From an uncultured Bacilli bacterium (GTDB lineage: Bacteria > Bacillota_I > Bacilli_A > RF39 > UBA660): 15,513 nucleotides of DNA. Under the pieces are notes generated by a model. It was given only the letters and a program-made list of their open reading frames with translations. It ran no database searches and was not told the origin of the DNA. A program made the position numbers and the translations under genes. The stretch is taken from positions 1 to 15,513 of the forward strand of contig CALVPL010000117.1 of assembly GCA_944351315.1 (NCBI GenBank), given 5' to 3'. Positions within the stretch are counted from its first letter, which is position 1; every line of letters begins with the position of its first letter. Positions 7,005 to 14,131 of the stretch are shown here, piece after piece.

Positions 7005-8237
7005 GTGAATACAGAACAAAAGGTACTTCAAGTAGCAATTGAGGATATTATACCAAACCGCTTTCAACCACGATTAGCATTTGATGAAGAAGGATTAAAA
7101 GAACTATCGGAATCTATTAAACAACACGGTATTATTCAACCTCTAGTTTTAAGAAGATTAGGAAATAAATATGAAATAATTGCAGGAGAAAGAAGATTTA
7201 AAGCTGCAACGATGGCTGGCTTGAGACAAGTACCAGCAATTATCTCGGATATTGATGATAATAAAAGTGCAGAAATTGCTTTAGTAGAAAACATTCAACG
7301 AAGAAATTTAACACCAATCGAAGAAGCAAAATCTTATAAAAACTTATTAGATCGCGGATATATGACGCAAGAGCAACTTGCCGAAAAAATGGGAGTAAGT
7401 CAAAGTTCCATTGCCAATAAACTAAGACTTTTAAATTTAGCCCCAGAAGTACAAGATGCATTATTGCAAGAAAAAATCAGTGAAAGACACGCGAGAAGTT
7501 TACTTGCATTACCTAAAGAAGAACAAGCAGAATGGTTAAAAAAGATCATTAGTAAAAGATTAACCGTTCGTCAATTAGATTTAGAAATAAAAAAAGCAAA
7601 AGGAGAAGTAGAAGAAGAAATTCCATTGGTAAATCCAAATCCGGATTTAAAAGCAATGATTAATAATGCTACCGATATTAATAAAACTGAACCAATAAGA
7701 GAGGTGAAAAATGTGGAACCAACACCAGTTGTTTCAACGAATCAAAATAACGAACCAATAGAACAAAAAAATCAACCAAATAAATTTTTCAATTTTTTAG
7801 AAGACGAAGTAGCCAATATGCAAATGACTCCTCCAGAACCTGCTCAAACACCAAATGAATCTATCGAAGAATTAGAAATATTAGATGATTTTGCACCTTC
7901 TATAAATGAACAAACACCACCGCAAGCACCAAAAGAAGAAGATACAATCATGCCTTTCTTATTTGATAATAAAGAACCTCAAACAAATAATACAATCGAA
8001 GAAATAAAGGATACTCAAGCTGAAAAAATTGTCGATCCAATGGATGCCGTTATAAAATTAGATCCAAATTACAATCAATTTGTTGAAGAAGCAAAAGGAA
8101 TTGATCTAAAAACAGCTATTAATGAAATTCGCGATATGATTTCTAGCATGGAAAAACAAGGATTTAAAGTTTCATTAGATGAAATTGATTTAAACGACAA
8201 ATATCAAATGACAATTAATATTCAAAAAAACAATTAA
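7005..8237 (+). CDS. noc: Nucleoid occlusion protein Noc (ParB/Noc family CTPase) with a long acidic linker
   Basis: A 410-residue ParB/Noc family protein. The N-terminal CTP-binding domain has PNRFQPR, HGIIQPLV, AGERRF (about 60-65) and ENIQRRNL (95-102). A helix-turn-helix follows (about 121-145) with QSSIANKLRLLNL. Residues 133 Gln, 139 Lys and 161 Arg match those that set NBS rather than parS specificity in Noc; position 144 is Asn. The C-terminal 60 residues (DLKTAINEIRDMISSMEKQG and onward) resemble the Noc dimerisation domain. Between them lies a linker of about 150 residues rich in Glu, Asn and Pro, making the protein far longer than Bacillus Noc (about 283). The start is GTG 7005, behind AAGGGG. 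It then lacks the N-terminal membrane-targeting helix known from Bacillus Noc. Its place after rsmG is the classical noc position. No parA/parB follows. Confidence 0.9.
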   Translation: MNTEQKVLQVAIEDIIPNRFQPRLAFDEEGLKELSESIKQHGIIQPLVLRRLGNKYEIIAGERRFKAATMAGLRQVPAIISDIDDNKSAEIALVENIQRRNLTPIEEAKSYKNLLDRGYMTQEQLAEKMGVSQSSIANKLRLLNLAPEVQDALLQEKISERHARSLLALPKEEQAEWLKKIISKRLTVRQLDLEIKKAKGEVEEEIPLVNPNPDLKAMINNATDINKTEPIREVKNVEPTPVVSTNQNNEPIEQKNQPNKFFNFLEDEVANMQMTPPEPAQTPNESIEELEILDDFAPSINEQTPPQAPKEEDTIMPFLFDNKEPQTNNTIEEIKDTQAEKIVDPMDAVIKLDPNYNQFVEEAKGIDLKTAINEIRDMISSMEKQGFKVSLDEIDLNDKYQMTINIQKNN

Positions 8238-8263
8238 ACGATTAGCCATAAACTAATTGTTTT
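8227..8263. terminator. Bidirectional terminator between convergent noc and the PBP gene
   Basis: AAAACAATTA (8227-8236) pairs perfectly with TAATTGTTTT (8254-8263) around a 17-nt loop. An alternative inner stem, CGATTAG/CTAATTG (8239-8245 with 8253-8259), with one G-U pair, is also possible. T-runs flank it on both strands, so it can end both noc (stop 8235-8237) and the opposing PBP gene (stop 8253-8255). Confidence 0.7.
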
Positions 8264-10187
8264 CTTTTGTAACAGGAATCGCAACTTCCGTTCCTTTAAC
8301 ATAATATAAAACCGTACTATTTTTTCCTTCTAAATCCTCTTGACCAGTTATTCCATTTCGAATAAGTCCTATAACGTTTTGCGGTTTTTCATACCAAACC
8401 GGTTCATGTCCTTCCAAATAAGACTCCATAGTATCCAACCATATATTTTTGGAATAATAACTAGCCGTGCTATCAATTTCTTTAGCATCATCATTTCCGA
8501 CCCAAACCATCATTAAAAGTTCAGGATTATATCCGGCAACCCAAGAATCTGTATTTGTCGTCCCAGTTTTTAAGGCATATTTTCTACTCATCTTAGAAGC
8601 TAAAGATAAAGCAGTGGGAGTAGTATAGTCATTAAAAGCCGAATTTGTCGTGCTAGTTAACATTTCATTTAAAATAAATACATTATTACTATTTAAAACA
8701 TAATTATGTTTATCTTTATATTCATATAGTACATTTCCATTTAAATCTTCTACTTTAGAAATGAAATACAAATCTTTTTGATCTCCACCATTAGCTAAAG
8801 TAGTATATCCATTGGCAAAATCAAGCATATTTAATTCACTTGTTCCTAAAGCTAAAGAAGGATTGCCATCCATTTCTTCTTGAATTCCCGTCAAATGAGC
8901 CGTATTTACTAAAGTGTCTGTTCCTAAAAAAAGATGAGTTTTCACTGCATATATATTATCGGAAAAAGCAATTGCCGCAGCCATAGTAATATCTTCATTA
9001 GCATAGATATCATTATAATTATTTGGGGAATAGGTTTGATCATTAGAAAAATAAAAAGTTGTTTTTTCACTTTTAAAAGTAGAAGAAGAAACAAGTCCAT
9101 TTTCTAAAGCAGCATAATAAAGGAAAGGTTTCATAGTACTTCCAACTTGTCTTTTACTTTGAGTAGCTCGATTATACTGACTTTTTGCATAATTAAGGCC
9201 TCCAGTTAAAGCTAAAACTCCTCCAGTAGAAGGATCTACCATAACACTTGCTACTTGTAATTCTTCTTGGTTTCCCATATATTTTAAAATATTTTCTTCC
9301 ATTTTCGTCTGAGCATTCATATCAAATGTTGTATAAATTTTTAAACCACCGGATTCAATTAAAGAAGAAGGAATCGTTTTAATACTTGCAAGTTCTTGTA
9401 AAACAGCATCTTGATAATAAAGAATAGTTTGAGAATTATTTTGCATTCTTTTTCCATAGATCGGTATCTCTTCTTGAAAAAGATTATGATATTCTTCTTC
9501 GGTAATGTATCCGTTATTTACCATAGTTAATGCAACAATTTTAGCTCGTTTGATACAAGCATCATAATCACTAACAGGGTTATAATTACTAGGGTTTTTA
9601 GGAATACCAGCTAACATAATGGCTTCCTCTAAAGTCAAATCTTTACTGCTTTTATTAAAATAATAACGACTTGCATCCTCAATTCCATAATTTCCTTCAC
9701 CATAGTTTATTGTATTTAAATATCCCTCTAAAATTTCATCTTTCGTATAATGAACCTCAAGTTCAACCGTTAAAAAAGCTTCTTCAATTTTTCTTGCCCA
9801 AGTTTGATCAAAGGTTAAAAACATATTTTTAATATATTGCTGACTTATAGTAGAAGCACCAATTCTTGTATTATTTTGAATATTTGTAATAAATGCTTTA
9901 CCAATTCTTAAATAGTCAAAACCATGATGTTTATAAAAATTCTTATCTTCAACGCTAATCACCGCATTAATTAAATAAGGAGAGATATCTTCTAACGCAA
10001 TCCAGTCATTTGAACCAGATCCTTGATAAATCAAATTTTCTTCGCGGTCATAAATAAAAACTTTTCCCATATTTTTAAGTTCCAATTTAGGTGAAAAAAA
10101 GGCATATACATAAATTCCAGTTAAAAGAATAATACCATTTAAAAGAAAGAAGAGCAATAACCGACATATAAATTTAAATTTTTTCAT
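8253..10187 (-). CDS. Class A penicillin-binding protein (bifunctional glycosyltransferase/transpeptidase, PBP1A/PBP2D type)
   Basis: A 644-residue peptidoglycan synthase: one N-terminal membrane anchor (about residues 9-31), then an extracellular glycosyltransferase-51 domain with EDKNFYKHHG (81-90), GASTISQQ (110-117), RKIEEAFLTVELE and EILEGYLNTINYG. The transpeptidase domain follows, with the active-site STMK (Ser350), SDN (409-411) and KTGT (540-543). All catalytic motifs are intact. The start is ATG at 10187 behind AGGTG; an in-frame GTG at 10196 overlaps that ribosome binding site and is less likely. It is divergent from the DUF1934-argS genes, as I recall pbpG being placed relative to ywiB-argS in B. 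subtilis. With the sigma-G-like promoter upstream, this suggests a sporulation PBP2D orthologue, but it could equally be the general class A PBP of a small genome. Confidence 0.95.
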   Translation of the reverse strand: MKKFKFICRLLLFFLLNGIILLTGIYVYAFFSPKLELKNMGKVFIYDREENLIYQGSGSNDWIALEDISPYLINAVISVEDKNFYKHHGFDYLRIGKAFITNIQNNTRIGASTISQQYIKNMFLTFDQTWARKIEEAFLTVELEVHYTKDEILEGYLNTINYGEGNYGIEDASRYYFNKSSKDLTLEEAIMLAGIPKNPSNYNPVSDYDACIKRAKIVALTMVNNGYITEEEYHNLFQEEIPIYGKRMQNNSQTILYYQDAVLQELASIKTIPSSLIESGGLKIYTTFDMNAQTKMEENILKYMGNQEELQVASVMVDPSTGGVLALTGGLNYAKSQYNRATQSKRQVGSTMKPFLYYAALENGLVSSSTFKSEKTTFYFSNDQTYSPNNYNDIYANEDITMAAAIAFSDNIYAVKTHLFLGTDTLVNTAHLTGIQEEMDGNPSLALGTSELNMLDFANGYTTLANGGDQKDLYFISKVEDLNGNVLYEYKDKHNYVLNSNNVFILNEMLTSTTNSAFNDYTTPTALSLASKMSRKYALKTGTTNTDSWVAGYNPELLMMVWVGNDDAKEIDSTASYYSKNIWLDTMESYLEGHEPVWYEKPQNVIGLIRNGITGQEDLEGKNSTVLYYVKGTEVAIPVTKENN

Positions 10188-10203
10188 GCAAAACACCTAG
10201 AGT

Positions 10204-10232
10204 TAGTATGAATCAAAACAAAAAAAATATAA
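10204..10232 (-). promoter_or_regulatory. Candidate sigma-G/forespore promoter of the PBP gene
   Basis: On the minus strand, TTATA (10232-10228), a 17-bp spacer and CATACTA (10210-10204). CATACTA fits the sigma-G -10 consensus CATxxTA, and TTATA differs from the usual G(C/T)ATA -35 only at the first base. The position right before the PBP gene fits. One caveat is that the expected start point falls at or just before the Shine-Dalgarno, giving an extremely short leader. Confidence 0.45.
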
Positions 10233-10305
10233 GGAAAAATTGTGAAACAAAAAAAATCGCCATTCTTCTAACAAAGAAATAATCCTTTTTTTTCATGATA
10301 TTCCA

Positions 10306-10314
10306 TGGTATAAT
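10306..10314 (+). promoter_or_regulatory. Extended -10 promoter of the DUF1934 gene-argS-rpoE genes
   Basis: TGG directly before a perfect TATAAT (10309-10314) gives an extended -10 element like that of mnmE. No convincing -35 is seen; the position is filled by T-residues (10286-10291). The predicted start is near 10321, leaving a leader of about 17 nt containing GAGGTG (10328-10333). Confidence 0.7.
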
Positions 10315-10337
10315 GAACCGGTTAAGTGAGGTGTCTC

Positions 10338-10694
10338 ATGGAATATATTTTGAAAGTAAGTTTAAATCATGGAGAAAAAGAGGTTCTAAACCAAATAAAT
10401 ATCCCAGCTCAATTAGAAGATGACGTCCTAAAATTCAAAATGGAAGATATGGAACATACAGTAAATTTAAAAAACAAACAATTCATTCGTGAGAATGAAG
10501 AATATTCTTTTTTATTAGATATTGAAAATCAAAAAAGTCAAATAACGTTAAAAAAAGAAAATTATACCTTGCAAGTTTTAGTAGAGTATGCTAATCTATT
10601 GAAGAATAAAAATGAAATCCAATTATCTTATTTTATTGAGACAGACGATCATGAAAACGTTTTAAAGATAAAATTGGAGGAAGGAAGAGAATAG
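10338..10694 (+). CDS. ywiB: DUF1934 (YwiB-like) beta-barrel protein
   Basis: A 118-residue protein with alternating hydrophobic/polar strands and no signal or membrane segment, so it is probably a cytoplasmic small beta-barrel. The last 50 residues (YTLQVLVEYANLLKNK and the following LSYFIETDDHENVLKIKL) resemble the C-terminal half of DUF1934/YwiB, but the protein is shorter than Bacillus YwiB (about 140). Its placement directly before argS is typical of ywiB in Bacilli and is part of the reason for this call. ATG 10338 is preceded by GAGGTG. An in-frame GTG at 10326 overlaps that site and is rejected. The TAG stop overlaps the argS GTG by one base. The function of the family is unknown. Confidence 0.7.
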   Translation: MEYILKVSLNHGEKEVLNQINIPAQLEDDVLKFKMEDMEHTVNLKNKQFIRENEEYSFLLDIENQKSQITLKKENYTLQVLVEYANLLKNKNEIQLSYFIETDDHENVLKIKLEEGRE

Positions 10695-12391
10695 TGATAA
10701 TAGAATTTATCGAAGAAAAATTACAACAGGTATTAAATGAATTAAATTATGATTTAAAAGCCAAAGTAATTGTTTCAAATCGTAAAGACTTATGTGATTA
10801 TCAATTTGATGGAGCATTCGCTTATGCCAAAATACTTCATAAAAATCCATTAGAAATAAGCGAGATAATAGTAAATGAATGGAAAAAAAATCCGGCTACA
10901 GAAAAGTATTTTGCCAAAATAGAAGCCATTCGCCCAGGTTTTATTAATATTACATTGAGTAATCAATTTATTAATGAGACTTTATATCAAATGGCAACAA
11001 AACCGAAATTTAACATAAAAATGCCTGAAAAAAGAACGATAGTAATTGACTATGGCGGACCAAATGTAGCAAAACCATTACACGTTGGACATTTAAGAAG
11101 TGCTATCGTTGGTGAAGCAGTAAAAAGAATATTAACATACTATGGTCATAACGTGATAGGAGATGTTCACTTAGGAGATTATGGACTTCAAATAGGCCAA
11201 GTAATTTATGGACTTCAAAAAGAAAATATTTCAATCGACCAAATTACCATTTCATTACTTGATCGCATTTATCCAGAAATGAGTGCTTTATGTAAAGAAA
11301 ATGAAGAAGTAAAAGAAAAATGTGCAATCATAACAAAAGAATTGCAAGATGGCAACCAAGAATATCAAGAATATTTTAAAAAAATCAAAGAAGTTTCAGG
11401 CCAAGATATATTAAGAATCTATGAATATTTAGATGTTCATTTTGATTTGTGGTATGGCGAATCAGATGCTTATCCTTATATAGAGGATCTAACAAAATCT
11501 TTAAATGAAAAAGATTTATTACAAGAAAGTGAAGGAGCTAAAATCATTGATGTTTCTTCAAAAACAGATGAAAAAGAACTTCCACCTTTTATCTTCCAAA
11601 AAAAGAATGGAGCTTACTTATATAGTACAACCGATCTTGCAACTGTATATCAACGTATAGAAGACTATCATCCAGATAATATTATTTATATTACCGATTT
11701 AAGACAAAGTCTTCATTTTGAACAATTATTTCGAGTTTGTGAAAAATTAGGATATACTAAAAAAACAACATTCGAGCATCTAGGATTTGGAACCGTTAAC
11801 GGTAGTGATGGCAAACCTTATAAAACAAGAGCAGGAACTGCACCTAAACTAGATCAACTATTTAAAGATACGAAAGAAGCTTTTCTAGCATCAAATCCAA
11901 AAAATGCCAATATGAGCGAAGAAGATCTAGATATACTAGTAAATGCAATCATAAAATATGCCGATTTACAAAACAATCGTGAAAAAGACTACATTTTTGA
12001 TATCACCAAATTTTCAAATGTAATCGGTAAAACAGGACCATATATTCTATATACTTATTTAAGAATAGAAAGCATTTTAGAAAAAGAAAATTTAGAGTCG
12101 ACAACCTTAAGCGATAATATATATAATGAAACCGATCGTGAATTAAGAATGAAATTACTAGAACTAGAAAATGCTCTAAATTATAGCTATATAACAAGAT
12201 TACCATCTGTTCTAGCAAATTATTTGTATGAAATGTGTGTAAACATGAATGCTTTTTATGAAAAGAATCATATTAATAATCTAGAAGAGCAAAATAAAAA
12301 ACAAGATTGGTTATTTATTTTAGAATTATCTAATCGTGTAATTAAAGAAATGTTAGAACTTCTAAGTATAAAAATACCAAAGAAAATGTAA
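10694..12391 (+). CDS. argS: Arginyl-tRNA synthetase
   Basis: A 565-residue class I synthetase that attaches arginine to tRNA-Arg. The N-terminal ArgRS-specific Add-1 domain spans about 1-100. The catalytic Rossmann fold has IDYGGPNVAKPLHVGHLRSA with the HIGH-type motif HVGH (130-133). The second class I signature is the degenerate KTRAGT (377-382), not a KMSK sequence; this KTRAGG-like form is also seen in E. coli ArgRS. The anticodon-binding helical domain follows and ends in IPKKM, in line with the family. The start is GTG 10694, overlapping the previous stop (TAGTG), with GGAGGAAGGAAG before it. rpoE follows 12 nt after its stop. No T-box leader is present between the promoter and the operon. 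Confidence 0.97.
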   Translation: MIIEFIEEKLQQVLNELNYDLKAKVIVSNRKDLCDYQFDGAFAYAKILHKNPLEISEIIVNEWKKNPATEKYFAKIEAIRPGFINITLSNQFINETLYQMATKPKFNIKMPEKRTIVIDYGGPNVAKPLHVGHLRSAIVGEAVKRILTYYGHNVIGDVHLGDYGLQIGQVIYGLQKENISIDQITISLLDRIYPEMSALCKENEEVKEKCAIITKELQDGNQEYQEYFKKIKEVSGQDILRIYEYLDVHFDLWYGESDAYPYIEDLTKSLNEKDLLQESEGAKIIDVSSKTDEKELPPFIFQKKNGAYLYSTTDLATVYQRIEDYHPDNIIYITDLRQSLHFEQLFRVCEKLGYTKKTTFEHLGFGTVNGSDGKPYKTRAGTAPKLDQLFKDTKEAFLASNPKNANMSEEDLDILVNAIIKYADLQNNREKDYIFDITKFSNVIGKTGPYILYTYLRIESILEKENLESTTLSDNIYNETDRELRMKLLELENALNYSYITRLPSVLANYLYEMCVNMNAFYEKNHINNLEEQNKKQDWLFILELSNRVIKEMLELLSIKIPKKM

Positions 12392-12403
12392 GGAGAGAAA
12401 GAA

Positions 12404-12829
12404 ATGAAATTAAAAGATATACCAAAAGAAGAATTAGAATTAATGGGATATGATGATATTGCATATTTAATTTTAGAAGAATCTAAGCAAAAAATGAAAA
12501 TTACCGACTTATTTAAAAAAGTTTGTGATGCTTTAGGTTTAAGCGAACAAGATTTTGAAAATCATATTGCCGATTTTTTTGAGATTTTAACAACAGATAA
12601 AAAATTCATCATGTTAGAAAATGGATACTGGGATCTAAAAACTCGTCATAGCGAAAAAGTAATTATCGAAGACGATGATGAAGAGTACGATGAAGTAATA
12701 GAAGAAGAACCAGAAGAAGAAACAGAAGAAACCGATGAAGTTTTCTATGATGAAGAAAGCGATGATGATACATCAGACGATGATTTAAAAGATTTAGTAA
12801 TTATAGATGAAGACGAAGAAAATATGTAG
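12404..12829 (+). CDS. rpoE: DNA-directed RNA polymerase delta subunit
   Basis: A 141-residue RNA polymerase accessory subunit found in Bacilli and relatives. It enhances recycling of polymerase and promoter selectivity. The N-terminal HARE-HTH fold (about 1-80) contains MGYDDIAYLILEESKQKM and ENGYWDLKTRH. From about residue 88 the tail is almost entirely Asp/Glu, the hallmark disordered acidic domain that mimics nucleic acid. The length is slightly below that of the Bacillus protein. TAAGGAG, overlapping the argS stop, lies 8 nt before the ATG. The argS-rpoE order is also seen in Bacillus. Delta is largely confined to this part of the Firmicutes, so it supports the taxonomic guess. Confidence 0.95.
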   Translation: MKLKDIPKEELELMGYDDIAYLILEESKQKMKITDLFKKVCDALGLSEQDFENHIADFFEILTTDKKFIMLENGYWDLKTRHSEKVIIEDDDEEYDEVIEEEPEEETEETDEVFYDEESDDDTSDDDLKDLVIIDEDEENM

Positions 12830-12831
12830 CC

Positions 12832-12859
12832 CCTTTCTTAAAATGAAAAAGTAGAAAGG
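12832..12859 (+). other. Hairpin in the rpoE-prfA gap, partly covering the prfA Shine-Dalgarno
   Basis: CCTTTCT (12832-12838), right after the rpoE stop, pairs perfectly with AGAAAGG (12853-12859) around a 14-nt loop. There is no T-tract, so it is not a terminator. The 3' arm takes up the first GG of the purine-rich ribosome binding region (12855-12864), while the second GG (12863-12864) stays free. It could reduce prfA translation or protect a processed 5' end; both are guesses. Confidence 0.35.
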
Positions 12860-12868
12860 AAAGGAAAA

Positions 12869-13924
12869 ATGAAAGAAAGATTAGAAAGTATAAAAAAAAG
12901 ATATGAAGAATTAAACACTCTACTTATGGATCCAGAAATCATGAGTGATTTTAAAAAAGTCAAAGACTTATCAAAAGAACAAAGTGATTTAAAGGAAATA
13001 GTAGATAAATATTCAGAATATGAAATCGCCGAAAAAAATATTGAAGAAGCTAAACAATTAGTAAATGATCCTGAACTTAGAGAAATGGCTGAATTAGAAA
13101 TAGAAGACAATAGTGAAAAACTAGAAAAACTAACTCAAGAATTAGAAATATTATTAATTCCTAAAGACGAAAATGATGGTAAAAACATTATTATGGAAAT
13201 TCGTGGTGCAGCCGGTGGCGATGAAGCAAATATTTTTGCTGGCGACTTATTAAGAATGTACACTTATTATGCTGAAAAACAAGGCTGGAAAATAGAAATA
13301 AATCACCAAGTAGAAGGAACTTCTGGAGGTTTTTCTCAAGTAGAATGCACAATTAAAGGTGATAGTGTTTACAGTAAGTTAAAATACGAAAGTGGTGCAC
13401 ATCGTGTTCAACGAGTTCCTGTAACTGAAACACAAGGAAGAGTACATACATCTACCGCGACAGTTTTAGTCATGCCAGAAGTAGAAGATGTGGATATTGA
13501 AATTAAAGAAAGCGATTTAAAAATTGATGTTTATCATTCAAGCGGAGCAGGAGGACAATCAGTAAATACATCAAATTCAGCAGTTCGGATAACTCATTTA
13601 CCAACAAATACAGTAGTAACGTGCCAAAATGAGCGAAGTCAACTAAAAAATAAAGATAAAGCAATGCAAATTCTAAAAGTTAAATTGTATGATTTAATGG
13701 AACAAGAAAAAGAGCAAGCTTTAGGATCAGCCAGAAAAAGTAAAATTGGAACAGGAGATCGCAGCGAAAAAATAAGAACCTATAATTATCCTCAAAATCG
13801 CGTAACAGATCATCGAATTGGTTTTTCAGTGATGTCATTGGACCGAGTAATGGATGGAGAATTAGATCCAATCATTGAAGCTTTAATTACTGAAGATTTA
13901 AAAAGAAAACTAGCAGGAGAATAA
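12869..13924 (+). CDS. prfA: Peptide chain release factor 1
   Basis: A 351-residue class I release factor that reads UAA and UAG and triggers hydrolysis of peptidyl-tRNA. The GGQ motif (228-230, in SSGAGGQSVNTSNSAVR) contacts the peptidyl transferase centre, and Gln230 is the methylation target of PrmC, encoded shortly downstream. The PxT anticodon-like tripeptide is PVT (184-186, in VPVTETQGRVHTSTA), which identifies RF1 and not RF2. Length and domain order are normal. The Shine-Dalgarno GGAAAGG lies before the ATG. No promoter is obvious in the short gap, so it may be cotranscribed with argS-rpoE. Its stop sits in a terminator loop. Confidence 0.97.
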   Translation: MKERLESIKKRYEELNTLLMDPEIMSDFKKVKDLSKEQSDLKEIVDKYSEYEIAEKNIEEAKQLVNDPELREMAELEIEDNSEKLEKLTQELEILLIPKDENDGKNIIMEIRGAAGGDEANIFAGDLLRMYTYYAEKQGWKIEINHQVEGTSGGFSQVECTIKGDSVYSKLKYESGAHRVQRVPVTETQGRVHTSTATVLVMPEVEDVDIEIKESDLKIDVYHSSGAGGQSVNTSNSAVRITHLPTNTVVTCQNERSQLKNKDKAMQILKVKLYDLMEQEKEQALGSARKSKIGTGDRSEKIRTYNYPQNRVTDHRIGFSVMSLDRVMDGELDPIIEALITEDLKRKLAGE

Positions 13925-13935
13925 TCCTGTTTTTT
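13912..13935 (+). terminator. Terminator of prfA, stop codon in the loop
   Basis: AGCAGGA (13912-13918) pairs with TCCTGTT (13925-13931), with one G-U pair, closing the loop GAATAA, which contains the prfA stop codon TAA (13922-13924). T residues run from 13930 to 13935. Genes downstream therefore need readthrough or their own promoter; I see no convincing promoter in 13936-14008. Confidence 0.7.
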
Positions 13936-14020
13936 CTGTTTCTCCAAGTATCTTAAAGACAAAATATCATATTGATTTAAAATTGTTAGTTGACCAAGAA
14001 AAAAGAAGAGAGGTAAAATT

Positions 14021-14131
14021 ATGTTAGAAAAATATTTTGCTAAAGATGAGCTAAAAGAAGTATATGAAGGTTATGAGGAATCAATTTTAGAAAATAAAAT
14101 AGATTATTTAGAAAGAATGTATACATTATGA
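14021..14131 (+). CDS. Small ORF (36 aa) overlapping prmC; unknown, possibly a detached PrmC N-terminal segment
   Basis: I do not recognise this protein. The reading frame starts at ATG 14021 behind a good ribosome binding site (AGAGAGGT, 14007-14014) and ends with TGA at 14129-14131, overlapping the prmC ATG as ATGA. This is the classic arrangement for translational coupling. The 36 residues begin MLEKYFAKDELKEVYEGYEE and are acidic, charged and likely helical, with no Cys, Trp, signal or membrane segment. The following PrmC is short at its N-terminus by about 30 residues compared with Bacillus PrmC, so this ORF may supply part of the missing helical domain as a separate peptide. Alternatively it is a leader peptide or an independent small protein. 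It carries the only TGA stop in the window. Confidence 0.6.
   Translation: MLEKYFAKDELKEVYEGYEESILENKIDYLERMYTL

Noticed and set aside
7240..7461. Minus-strand open frame inside noc
   Set aside because: It is antisense to the conserved ParB/Noc core and shows no start context or family motifs.
10188..10196. GTG start of the PBP at 10196
   Set aside because: It overlaps the AGGTG ribosome binding site that properly serves ATG 10187.
10316..10323. AACCGGTT palindrome and imperfect inverted repeat around CCATGG at the DUF1934 gene promoter, considered as an operator
   Set aside because: The 8-bp palindrome is too short to call, the larger repeat is imperfect, and no regulator gene is nearby.
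12838..13110. Minus-strand Ser/Phe-rich frame opposite prfA, and similar frames at 12003-12218 and 13680-13871
   Set aside because: Their composition is what the reverse of Glu/Lys-rich codons gives; no ribosome binding sites or known domains.
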